This document shows, piece by piece, positions 53,110 to 63,000 of a stretch of 64,000 nucleotides of DNA; positions within the stretch are counted from its first letter, which is position 1; the number at the start of each line of letters is the position of its first letter. This DNA is from Saprospiraceae bacterium. GTDB taxonomy: Bacteria > Bacteroidota > Bacteroidia > Chitinophagales > Saprospiraceae. The stretch covers positions 1-64,000 of the forward strand of contig JALHOZ010000014.1 in the NCBI GenBank assembly GCA_022842725.1, given 5' to 3'. The translations under genes and the position numbers were made by a program. The notes beneath the pieces were generated by a model. The model was not told the origin of the DNA, searched no databases, and worked only from the letters and a program-made list of their open reading frames with translations.

Positions 53110-54531
53110 TTACCTGAAAGATTCAGGATAAGTCATCATATCGATATTCCACAATGGTTCGATGACTAAAAAAACATAAACGGCTATCAATATTACTGAG
53201 ATAATATTCAACCATAGCCCGACCCGAATCATATCCTTCATCGACATATGCCCGCTTCCGAATACGATGGCATTGGGCGGTGTAGCTACCGGAAGCATAA
53301 AAGCACAGGATGCAGCTAAGGTGACAACGGTCAGAATCGGGAAAGGATGAACGTTCATGGCCAAAGCAACACCGGCCATCACCGGCATAAAGACCGAAGC
53401 TGTAGCGACATTGGATGTAACTTCTGTAAGAAAATTAACAATAAGGCTGACAATAAGGAGAACTACCAAATATGGCAGTACCTGTAGTACAGTCAGATTT
53501 TCGCCAAACCAGGCCGCCAAACCGGATTCCTGAAAAGCTTTAGCTATAGCTAAACCTCCACCAAAAAGCAAAACGATACCCCAGGGCAGATTTTTGGCAG
53601 TATCCCAATCCATGATTTTATGTTGCCTGTCCCTTGCCGGCATAATAAACAATAATAAAGCACCGAATAAGGCAATCATAGTGTCATTTACGGCCGGCAA
53701 CCATGGTTTAATTAGCAATGGACTAAAAATCCATCCGAAAACAACCAATAAAAACACGATCAATACCCTTTTTTCTTCATAACCAAAAGGGTCTATTTTG
53801 ATTTCATCCAGTGATATCAAAAGTTTTCCGGGTTTAAATACATATATCAGCACAAACCAGGCAATAAAAAGTAAAACCACACTGATAGGAAAACCAAAAA
53901 TAAACCAGTCGTAAAAAGAAATATTCACCCCATAACTTTTTTCCACCATACCGGATAAAACCAGATTGGTCGGCGTGCCGATCAGAGTAGCCATTCCTCC
54001 GATAGAACAGGCATAAGCCACCCCAAGCATCAAAGCTTTGCTGAATCCTGCCGATGTTTTGTCTTTTAACCGGGAAATAATCGACTCCGCAATCGGCAGC
54101 ATCATCAAAGCTGTTGCCGTATTGCTGATCCACATGGACAAGACAAAACAAGCGATCATAAACCCCAAAATAATTTTATGGAGATTGGTGCCGATACCAA
54201 CCAATAATATTTTGGCAATTCTGATGTGAAGTTTCCATTTCTCCAAAGCCAGGGCGATGATAAATCCACCGACATACAACCAGATGAGTTTGTCAGAGTA
54301 TGCATTGGTCGCTTCATCCATACTCAGCACAGAAAATACCGGAAATATAATCATCGGTATCAAAGAAGTCACCGGAATCGGAATGGCTTCCGTCACCCAC
54401 CAATAAGCCACCCAGACCGTTATCCCCAGGGTATAGGCTGCCTCCTGATTCATATCAACCTGAACACCTATATAGGAAAATAAAAACATCAGGACCGGCC
54501 CCAGAATGATGTGAATACTATATTTTAGCAT
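53110..54531 (-). CDS. DASS/SLC13-family anion symporter
   Basis: This sodium-coupled dicarboxylate or sulfate type transporter has about 11 membrane helices. Marks: TVWVAYWWVTEAIPIPVTSLIPMIIFPVFS near the start, FIIALALEKWKLHIRIA, SNTATALMMLPIAESI (first SNT motif), IGTPTNLVLSG, NFLTEVTSNVATASVFMPVM (second SNT-type motif) and PVATPPNAIVFGSG. The ATG at 54531 (MLKYSIHIILGP) is preferred to a TTG nine bases upstream. A -7 box sits 31 bases above. No regulator is adjacent; the substrate is not determined. Confidence 0.92.
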   Translation of the reverse strand: MLKYSIHIILGPVLMFLFSYIGVQVDMNQEAAYTLGITVWVAYWWVTEAIPIPVTSLIPMIIFPVFSVLSMDEATNAYSDKLIWLYVGGFIIALALEKWKLHIRIAKILLVGIGTNLHKIILGFMIACFVLSMWISNTATALMMLPIAESIISRLKDKTSAGFSKALMLGVAYACSIGGMATLIGTPTNLVLSGMVEKSYGVNISFYDWFIFGFPISVVLLFIAWFVLIYVFKPGKLLISLDEIKIDPFGYEEKRVLIVFLLVVFGWIFSPLLIKPWLPAVNDTMIALFGALLLFIMPARDRQHKIMDWDTAKNLPWGIVLLFGGGLAIAKAFQESGLAAWFGENLTVLQVLPYLVVLLIVSLIVNFLTEVTSNVATASVFMPVMAGVALAMNVHPFPILTVVTLAASCAFMLPVATPPNAIVFGSGHMSMKDMIRVGLWLNIISVILIAVYVFLVIEPLWNIDMMTYPESFR

Positions 54532-54561
54532 GACAATCAATTGATTTTATATTACAGAATG

Positions 54562-54569
54562 CAAACATA
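54562..54569 (-). promoter_or_regulatory. -7 box for the DASS transporter
   Basis: The minus strand reads TATGTTTG, an exact TAnnTTTG, about 30 bases before the ATG. Confidence 0.4.
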
Positions 54570-54790
54570 CGATATTTATAAAAAATAATCTGGAACCTGA
54601 TTATAATTTGTTAAACATCTTGAAAACACTTGCAAATATTTCAGTTTACTATTTTTAAAATAAATGTCTCTTTCAATTACATAATACTATCTGAAATATC
54701 AAAACATGCTGCCGCATTTTTGTGTTATTGAAAGGTAAGTTTGTCAATAACTGTAAAAAGTTTGGTAAACACAATATAAAAGTTTTTTTT

Positions 54791-56791
54791 ATGGTAAAAA
54801 CCGGTAAAGTTTTTTTTCAGCTCCTTTTTGTTTGGGTCATCATGTCCCATTCAGTTTCCTGTTCATTTACCAAAAAAGTAAAAACAGGAGATATGGCTTT
54901 TGAATTAAAACAATATGCTGTTGCTATCGACTTGTTTTTGGAGGAAATAGAAAACATCAACAATCCGACACAGAAAGCAAGAACAGCTTTTTTATTAGGA
55001 AGATCGTACGAAAAAATATTGGATTATGCGTCCGCTGCTGAATGGTACGGTCAGGCAAAATCTCTGTCTTACGGTGCTGAAGCTACCAAACAGCTTGCTC
55101 TGATGCTCAAACAACAGGAAAAATATACAGAATCCATCAAACTTTGGGAAGAACTTAAGTCCGTTCCCGAGATCCGGGTCGAAGCCGACCGGGAATTTCT
55201 CATTTGCAAAGAAGCCATGCGGTGGAAGGCAGATCCCGAACCTATGGTCATTGAAAAATGTATAGAATCATCCTCCTTTTCCCATTATGCTCCCGTTATT
55301 TATCGGGACCAATATTTGCTTGTCACTTCTGATCGTCAGGAAGCTACCGGAAAGTCTTTGTATGCCTGGACCGGTCAAAAATATTCGGACTTGTTTTTAT
55401 TTTCAAAAAACGGAAATTATCTCACACCCTTTGATCCTGTCATTAACACTGAACACAACGAAGGAACTCCGGTGTTTACCAAAAATTTCCTGACCATGTA
55501 CTTTACCAGATGTCAGCGGGATAATAATGAAAATGATGATTGTAAAATCATGATAAGCTATCTGGAAGACGGTGCCTGGTCAGAACCCGAAACGTTACCC
55601 TTCACCAAACCTAACGTTCAGTATGGCCATCCTGCTCTTCTTGAAAACGACAGTATTCTTGTTTTTGCATCCGATATCGAAAGTCCGGGAGGCAACTCTG
55701 ATCTTTACTATACCGAATTATTTGAAGACGGAAGTTGGGCAGATCCTGAAAAAATGCCGGCAACCATCAATACCAACGGAAATGAAAAATTTCCTGTAGC
55801 TGATGGCGATACGCTGTATTTCAGTTCAGACTACCTGCCAGGCATGGGAGGATATGACATCTTCAAAACGTTTCTGAACAAAGAAAGAAAATGGGCGGCC
55901 CCTATTAATATGAAGTATCCGATCAACTCCGGAGGAGATGACTTTTCATTTGTGCTGGACAAAACGTTCAGGACCGATGCCAACAAAACGGGAAGGGGAT
56001 ATTTTACTTCATCCCGTTCTCAAAAAGGTATTGATGAAGTATTTGTTTATACCCGTTTAAAAAAAGAAAAGGTCCAGCAAAAAGACAAATTACCTGATCC
56101 TCCGGTTTCTTATTTTGTGAGTGGAAAAACCTATGCTGAAATTTTCAAAAATGATGATCCCAAAGAAGCAACGATGGAAAATAGTTTGCTCCCTGACTCG
56201 AAGGTTCAGCTTTTTGACCAGAATGAAATATTAATAGCTGAAACAAGAAGTTCTTCTACATCGGTTTACTTTTTTGAAGTCGAGAAAAATAAGTCCTATA
56301 CCTTAAAAGCAATTAAACAAAACTATCTGACTGCTTCAGAATCCATCTTTATCACAGAAACAAAACCTAAAGAAGGAGAATTTACCGTCACTCAAAACCT
56401 GCATCTTGTTCTTTCCAAAATCTATCCTGACCAGGAAATTATCCTTGAAAACATCTATTATGAATATGACAAATGGGATTTGACAAAAGAAGCCTACCCT
56501 ACCCTCGAAAAACTTGCCAACATGATGGTCGCCAACCCGGGCATTCAAATCCGGTTAAATTCGCATACAGATTGTCGGGGTGAAGATGATTACAATATAG
56601 AGCTTTCGCAAAAAAGAGCACAATCTGTGGTCGATTTTCTGATTTCAAAAGGAATCAAAGAAAGCAGACTGACACCGGTTGGTTACGGTGAAACCAAACT
56701 TTATGATTTGTGCCCTTGTGAAAGTTGTTCCGAAGCCCAACATCAAAAAAACAGAAGAACCACGTTTACCATTGTAGCGTTTGGGAAATAA
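54791..56791 (+). CDS. PorE-like lipoprotein: TPR, PD40 propeller and OmpA domain
   Basis: The ATG at 54791 gives MVKTGKVFFQLLFVWVIMSHSVSCS with a lipobox cysteine at about 24; the frame from 54722 is only a leader. TPR helices come first (GDMAFELKQYAVAIDLFLEEIENI, about 30-150), then PD40 strands (PVFTKNFLTMYFTRCQRDN, DTLYFSSDYLPGMGGYDIF, 180-410), a carboxypeptidase-regulatory-like strand set, and an OmpA domain (LNSHTDCRGEDDYNIELSQKRAQSVVDFLI). This order is that of P. gingivalis PG1058/PorE, a T9SS component that binds peptidoglycan. It is monocistronic, converging on prmC. A second, TPR-less relative lies at 41942. Confidence 0.87.
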   Translation: MVKTGKVFFQLLFVWVIMSHSVSCSFTKKVKTGDMAFELKQYAVAIDLFLEEIENINNPTQKARTAFLLGRSYEKILDYASAAEWYGQAKSLSYGAEATKQLALMLKQQEKYTESIKLWEELKSVPEIRVEADREFLICKEAMRWKADPEPMVIEKCIESSSFSHYAPVIYRDQYLLVTSDRQEATGKSLYAWTGQKYSDLFLFSKNGNYLTPFDPVINTEHNEGTPVFTKNFLTMYFTRCQRDNNENDDCKIMISYLEDGAWSEPETLPFTKPNVQYGHPALLENDSILVFASDIESPGGNSDLYYTELFEDGSWADPEKMPATINTNGNEKFPVADGDTLYFSSDYLPGMGGYDIFKTFLNKERKWAAPINMKYPINSGGDDFSFVLDKTFRTDANKTGRGYFTSSRSQKGIDEVFVYTRLKKEKVQQKDKLPDPPVSYFVSGKTYAEIFKNDDPKEATMENSLLPDSKVQLFDQNEILIAETRSSSTSVYFFEVEKNKSYTLKAIKQNYLTASESIFITETKPKEGEFTVTQNLHLVLSKIYPDQEIILENIYYEYDKWDLTKEAYPTLEKLANMMVANPGIQIRLNSHTDCRGEDDYNIELSQKRAQSVVDFLISKGIKESRLTPVGYGETKLYDLCPCESCSEAQHQKNRRTTFTIVAFGK

Positions 56792-56799
56792 ATAATTCA

Positions 56800-57642
56800 C
56801 TATCTACCTGATTTTTCCGCAAAAATAATTCTGTCCATGCCTTGTAAATCTTTGATGATCTCAATGTTTACCAATCCCGCTTTTTCAAAAACGGATCGGG
56901 TCTCCAAACCACGGAAAGCATTGATCTCTGCCAGGACCATACATGGGTGCGACCTTGACGATACAAATCGTGCGATGGTCTCATAAAATTCCATTGGATG
57001 ATGGTTTACAAAAAGAGCCTGACCGGGTTCGTGAAGCAACGTGGAAGCAGACATGTGGTCTTTTTCAGCCACATCAATATAGGGAGGATTGCTGACGATG
57101 AGGTCATAGTCCGGCAAAGCAGCTACCATCTCCTCCTGTAAAAAATCTATTTGCAAAAAGCATACATTTTTACAATCAAACGTATTGCGGTTTTTCTCCG
57201 CCACCATCAGGGCTTCGGCACTAATATCGATGCCTGTAATGTTCCAACCGGGTCTTTCGATGCCCAGGGTGACAGCGATGGCACCACTGCCCGTTCCAAT
57301 GTCTAAAACAGAATGGATATTTTTGTTTTTTGTCTTTTGTAAAATGTTGTACACCAACTCCTCTGTTTCAGGTCGGGGAATCAAAACCCTTTCATCTACG
57401 TAAAAGTCTCTTCCGTAAAAGTTTACCTTTCGGGAAATATATTGCCAGGGTATGTGTTGACGTACTTTGTCAATAACTTCTTCTATTTTTATTACAAAAT
57501 CATTTCCATTAAGGTCATCGGACTCCTTCATCGGAAAAGCCAGATCTTCCCACAAATATTTGGTGATGGTAGCAGCCTCCTTGTCGTCTATACCACTTTC
57601 CACCAAGGAGTTAGTAAGCTTTTGGTAATACATATTTATCAT
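56800..57642 (-). CDS. prmC: Peptide chain release factor N5-glutamine methyltransferase
   Basis: PrmC methylates the GGQ glutamine of release factors. The 280-residue protein has the N-terminal helical domain, GGQ-binding region with WQYISRKVNFYGRDFYVDERVLIPRPETEELV, the SAM motif LDIGTGSGAIAV (about 113-125) and NPPY (185-188, VSNPPYID). All catalytic parts are present. The start at 57642 overlaps the flippase stop by four bases, so it is in the same transcript. Confidence 0.95.
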   Translation of the reverse strand: MINMYYQKLTNSLVESGIDDKEAATITKYLWEDLAFPMKESDDLNGNDFVIKIEEVIDKVRQHIPWQYISRKVNFYGRDFYVDERVLIPRPETEELVYNILQKTKNKNIHSVLDIGTGSGAIAVTLGIERPGWNITGIDISAEALMVAEKNRNTFDCKNVCFLQIDFLQEEMVAALPDYDLIVSNPPYIDVAEKDHMSASTLLHEPGQALFVNHHPMEFYETIARFVSSRSHPCMVLAEINAFRGLETRSVFEKAGLVNIEIIKDLQGMDRIIFAEKSGR

Positions 57643-58943
57643 ACAAAAACTTTACAAATATAAAATGAAAGAAATGCCAACACCTGATAAAAGACCCACC
57701 AGGGTACGTGTATCAAATCCTTCAAACTGATCTGAAAATGACGGTGTATGACGACCAACATTATACATTTATGCAGATAGTAAGAAAAAACAGTAGCCCA
57801 AACCAAACCATAAAGGCCCCAGATTTGAACCCACCAATACGACAATATGATGTTGGAAATGATTTCAACCAAACCGATCCAAAACACCCAGTTTTGTTTG
57901 CCAAAAGCCAGTAAAACACTGTGAGGCAGCAATATACGCGAGCCTAAAATCAAAAGATACATATTAAAAATCAGCGCCGAATCCAAAAAACTGTCATTGT
58001 ACACCAAAACAAATAATGGTTTACTCAGCCATATCAACAAGATGGAAACCGGAAATAACAAATGCATGTGTCGGGTCGCTTTATGTTTTAAAACGGTCAA
58101 GTCCCTTTTTTGGGTGATCAGTGGTATCAATGCAATACTAAGAGAATGCATCAGCAACGATGACAAAGGAAATTCTCTCGCTCCGTACTTGTAAATGGCA
58201 AAAGTCTGTGCGTCAAAAAAATGTCTGACAAATAAACCATCCGTAATGTCCATTGCCAAACCCGTCAACGCTATCAGAAAAAAAGGTATGGCGTACCTGA
58301 AATACGAAAACCAGGCAGCCATTTGTATAGAAACTGACCATCCGGAAAAATGCACCAAACCAAACAATATTTTCAGAAAAGAAACAAAAATCAAAGCCAA
58401 CATCAATGCTTTTATATCAGCAAACCACCACAAACTCAGACCAATACTAACAAAATAGATCAATGTGGATACAAAAGCATAGTATGTCAATAATGTTGCC
58501 TTTTTGGTGAGCAGAAGGATTGTTTCCGGAATGTTGGCTAAGGACTGAAAAACCAAAAACAAACAAGCCAATAAAATAAGGTCAGATGGTAAAACCGCCT
58601 GATTAATATAAAAAACTGAATGGTCAAAAACCATTACAAAACCTACAGACAAAATGGCAAGCACAAAAGATGTCAACCAGCCAAAAAAAAGCACCTGCTG
58701 TTTGTCAGGCGAATTTTCGTAAGAAGAAATAGTAGCATCACGCAAGCCGCTGATCCAAAATTGGGATACCAGGACCATGGAAAACATCAACCATTCGTAT
58801 ATTCCGATATCTTCTAATGAAAGTCCAAACTTAACCAATAAAATACTCAGAAACAGATTCTGAACATATCTGGCTATGTGGGCAAACTGGTAAGCCGTCA
58901 CCACATCAGAAAAAACTTTGTATATCAAACCGGAAAACAACAA
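57639..58943 (-). CDS. Wzx-like polysaccharide/oligosaccharide flippase
   Basis: A 434-residue protein with about 12 membrane helices, of the polysaccharide-synthesis/MATE-like type (LFLSILLVKFGLSLEDIGIYEWLMFSMVLVSQFWISGLRDATISSYENSPDK; SSLLMHSLSIALIPLIT; LLFPVSILLIWLSKPLF). It would flip a lipid-linked glycan. The start is uncertain: the first usable codon is TTG at 58943, with no in-frame ATG near. It overlaps prmC, which is a common but not functional pairing. Confidence 0.82.
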   Translation of the reverse strand: MLFSGLIYKVFSDVVTAYQFAHIARYVQNLFLSILLVKFGLSLEDIGIYEWLMFSMVLVSQFWISGLRDATISSYENSPDKQQVLFFGWLTSFVLAILSVGFVMVFDHSVFYINQAVLPSDLILLACLFLVFQSLANIPETILLLTKKATLLTYYAFVSTLIYFVSIGLSLWWFADIKALMLALIFVSFLKILFGLVHFSGWSVSIQMAAWFSYFRYAIPFFLIALTGLAMDITDGLFVRHFFDAQTFAIYKYGAREFPLSSLLMHSLSIALIPLITQKRDLTVLKHKATRHMHLLFPVSILLIWLSKPLFVLVYNDSFLDSALIFNMYLLILGSRILLPHSVLLAFGKQNWVFWIGLVEIISNIILSYWWVQIWGLYGLVWATVFSYYLHKCIMLVVIHRHFQISLKDLIHVPWWVFYQVLAFLSFYICKVFV

Positions 58944-59043
58944 ACTAAAAAAATGTATTTTGCATGTAAAGGTACAAACTAACGTAAAAATCAGGTATTA
59001 TTAGTCGATTTTCATATTTTTTGCAAAATCAGGCAAAGCTTTA

Positions 59044-59877
59044 TTATAATGGAGTTCCACATTTTCTGCAAAATACCGCATCCGTAGCATGACCTTCCAA
59101 TCCGCATGATTTACAATTGATGGTATTGGATTCGTTTTTACTAATCTGTAACATAGTTGACGTCATAATACCGGTAGGAACTGCCAATACGGCATAACCA
59201 ATCAGCATAGTAAAAGCAGCAACAAACTGTCCGGCGGTCGTAACCGGTGAAATATCGCCGTATCCGACCGTTGTGACGGTGATGATGGCCCAATAGATGC
59301 TGCGGGGTATACTGTCGAATTTTTCGTTGACACCGTTTTCGATGACAAACATCAAACTACCGAATATAAATACAAGGATGAGAATATTAAACAGAAATAT
59401 AAGGATTTTAGGCAGGCTCACGATGATGGACTTTCGCAACATCTGGCCCTGGGCGACAAACTGATGTAGTTTGAATATCCTGAAAAGCCTCAGCAAACGC
59501 AAAGCTCTGATGATCATTAATGAATGAAAACCCGGGAATAAAACCGACAAATAGGTAGGCAGAACAGAAAGCAAATCAATGACACCAAAAAAAGAAGTGG
59601 CATATTTTGCCGGATTATAGACAGTATATAGGCGGAGACCATACTCAATAGTAAAAAAAATGGTAAAAAACCAGTCCATCACTAAGTAAAAACGAGCCAT
59701 CTCAGGACTTTGTCCGGGAATGGATTCAAACATCAGAATGGCGATGTTAATAAAAATAGCTATCAGCAGAATAATATCAAAAAGTCTGCCTTCTTTGGTC
59801 TCGGCTTCAAAGATAATTTCGTGGAGTTTTTCTCTGAAATTACTAAAATTTTGTGGTTTTTTGCGATCCTTTGACAT
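59044..59877 (-). CDS. Kv-type voltage-gated potassium channel with C-terminal zinc ribbon
   Basis: Six membrane segments: S1 near 35-50, S4 IIRALRLLRLFRIFKL with regularly spaced arginines (about 122-137), and the pore TVTTVGYGDISPVT (about 201-213) with the K+ filter GYGD. After S6 (YAVLAVPTGIMTSTML) there is no usual tetramerisation domain; instead the tail has CKSCGLEGHATDAVFCRKCG (Cys255, 258, 270, 273), a four-cysteine zinc ribbon. The N-terminal helix is short and acidic. It stands alone. Confidence 0.93.
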   Translation of the reverse strand: MSKDRKKPQNFSNFREKLHEIIFEAETKEGRLFDIILLIAIFINIAILMFESIPGQSPEMARFYLVMDWFFTIFFTIEYGLRLYTVYNPAKYATSFFGVIDLLSVLPTYLSVLFPGFHSLMIIRALRLLRLFRIFKLHQFVAQGQMLRKSIIVSLPKILIFLFNILILVFIFGSLMFVIENGVNEKFDSIPRSIYWAIITVTTVGYGDISPVTTAGQFVAAFTMLIGYAVLAVPTGIMTSTMLQISKNESNTINCKSCGLEGHATDAVFCRKCGTPL

Positions 59878-59967
59878 AATGATATATTTTGTTTTTGATG
59901 TCGGCTTTCAAAATCAAAAAGGTAGAAATGATTTGTTATTATGGTTGTTTCCTGTATTTTTAAACAT

Positions 59968-59994
59968 AAAAAAAGGGAAGCCGTGAAGCTTCCC
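59968..59994 (-). terminator. Intrinsic terminator of the giant protein gene at 60032
   Basis: GGGAAGC (59975-59981) and GCTTCCC (59988-59994) pair over a 6-nt loop; on the minus strand seven T follow (plus A7, 59968-59974). It lies 38 bases after the stop of the minus-strand gene. A shorter T4 on the plus side (59996-59999) may let it serve both directions. Confidence 0.8.
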
Positions 59995-60031
59995 CTTTTG
60001 CTCAAAATTTGTATTCACTAACCAATTATCT

Positions 60032-63000
60032 TCAATCGATTAAAACCATTTTACCGGTTTTAACCGTATCATTAAACTTCAATTCGTACAACAATACTCC
60101 GGAATTTAATACTTCAGTTTTGAGAAGCTCAAACTGTTGTACTCCTTTGTCGAAGTATGCTTTTTTGGTAACAATTATTTTGCCGGCTATATCACGAACC
60201 ACGAGGTCAACATTTCCGGGTTGTGGCACATAGAATTGTACATTGGTAGACTGACTCCATGGGTTTGGAATGTTTCCAAGTTCCAAAAATTCAGCTTTTT
60301 GTACATGTTCCTGACCATATCCGATCTGAATACCTGCTACTTTTAATTCATGATTATAACTTTCTGCAAACATCACGTCTTTGTCCAGAGATATCAGTTG
60401 TGCAACTGATCCTGTTTGAGCCGTATTGGCTTTTACCACAAACAATACTTCGCCTGCTTTAACATATACAGGTTCTTGTTGTGACCAGGAGATAAAGATA
60501 TAACCGTTAGACACGTGATAGTTTTCATCTGTAAACCGAATCACATCTGATTCAATTCTGATATTGTTCAGACCTTCTGTTTTCAGAGCAAACTGGAATC
60601 CTGTCAATTGAACATCTTCGACATTTTCGGCAGGAATTTCAATATTACCTTTAGACGTCACTTTATTGCCGAGTAATCTGAGGTGCAGGTTATCATTTGA
60701 CCTTTGTTCAACAGATTGTTGCTTAATCTGATAACTTTGGTTGACATCACCAACTTTCAGACCTTTGAAGCTTACGTTCATGGTTCCTGATAATGATTCA
60801 AGGAAGTAAGAATCCGGAACAAAAGAACCTAAAGGATTTGTCGGATCAATGAAACTGAAACCATCCGGAAGGAATCTCCAACTATCATTATTCGGAAATT
60901 CAGATTTCACACCAAGAATAACTTTTCGCAATTCTACGAGATCGAGTGAATTTAATTTCTTATCGTTATTGATATCTGCGGCCAGGAACATATATGGATT
61001 GTCAAAGACCGTCATATTCATAATATGTCTCTGTATCAATACCAGATCCAGGGTGGAAACACCATCAAGAACGCCGGTGACCTTACGAGGTTTTACATCA
61101 TATGCATCACCAATGACGGCGTTTTCTTCCCGGTAGATACCTTGTACATCTGTTTGAAGGGTATTTCTTCCATTCAACGTCACATCAACACCTGAAAGCG
61201 GATCATTCAATAGTGATTCAACACTACCGTAGATGATACCTCTTCCACCGTTACAGAAATCATTGGTATCTGTGAGGAAGTATTGCGTTCGGCAAGAATC
61301 CCAAAGTAATGTATCACCACTTCTGGTATCCCAAATGTATACGGTTAGGTCAATACCCACCATAGACAAGTCGCTGCAATCCAGAATCATTACGGTATCC
61401 TGAAGGTCATAAGAATAGGTTTCCAGAAAATGACCTGTCTGAGGACAAATATTGGTGAAAGCAAAAAATCTTCTGGCAAACATAGGTTTGGTCAGTGTAT
61501 CCGGCATTTCAAGGAATTGTTTCGTACACAATGATCTAAATGCGTGCACTTTAAGCAAAAAGCTATATTCAGCGATGTTACCACAATGATCCTGTGCCGT
61601 GATGGTAATCGGATAAATACCTACGTCATAAGTTCCTGAAGGATCGATACTGTTTTCATCATCCGCCCAGAAACCATTATTGGTCAGGACAAGATTTGTA
61701 TCACAATCTGTGGCAATAATTCCGGAAAAGTCAACAAAAATAGCACATTCGGCTACAGATACAGTGACATCCACCACAGCAGGAGGCAGGTTGAAAAAGA
61801 CTGGCGCCGTTGTATCGTTGACAAAAATAATCTGCGTGAATGTAAATATTCCGTCATTGGTACCAGGTACCAGGTGACATGAATCCACAACGGTCCATGT
61901 TCTGATAATGGTATCCGCGCATCCGGATCCGTCAACCGGAAGATTAATATCTTCATAATCGATAGAAATGATAGAACAATCACTGCCTTCGTCATTTACT
62001 TCCGGAATGCCGGTATTCATTGGTGTTGCTTCAGTACAATCAAATATGGTGACTGTATCCTGCGGCCATGTAATATCATCTTCTGTAATGCCGTTGGTAG
62101 GTTCGATGGTAATAGATTGCACACATTGTGTTGAATTGCCACTATTGTCTGTCACCACAAAAGTTCTGGTAATGATACCTACATTACATACATTGAGATT
62201 GGCTATCGGCGTTTCTTCAATTTCCAATCCGACCATACAATTATCGCTGAATGTTGCCTGACCGAATACACTTAACGGTGCATCAGGATCATAATCCAAA
62301 CATCCGATGGTCAGGTCAGCAGGACAAACCAAAGAAGGCACTAATGTATCCAATACGGTAACCTCGGCAAAACACTCCAATGTATCCTGAGTGGTCACAT
62401 TAATCACCCTTAAAGTTACTGTATTTACTCCGATCTGATTGCAGAATAAATTTGGCGGAGTGACTTCAACTTCAATATCGCCGTCACAACCTGTGGTATC
62501 ACCGATACTGATCAAAGCAGGTGTAATGGCCACCATGCCCATTGCGTCGAGATATACTGTTGTATCTCTGGTCTCACAGGTAGCATTACCGGCACTGACA
62601 TGAACCGTAGCAGATTGTATTGCGGAACAAAGATTGGCATTTGTTACTGTGACTCTGTACATTGTCGTTTGTGCAGGTGAAACAGTGATTGAAGCAGATG
62701 TCTGACCTGTAGACCAAAGATATCCCGGCCCTCCTGTTGCTGTAAGTGTTGTACTTTCGCCAAGACAAATATCTAAATTACCTGTGATTGTTACATTTGG
62801 TAAAGGATTTACCTCAACAATTCTTGTACCTGTAGCTGAACAACCGTTAACATTGGTCACCGTGACACGATACATGGTAGTTTGTGTAGGACTTACCTGA
62901 ATGGTTGCTGTGGTCTGGCCTGTTGCCCAAGCATAGGAAGTTCCTCCTGTAGCCGTAAGTGATGTGGTTTCGCCGCGACAAATTATATTATCACCAGTGA

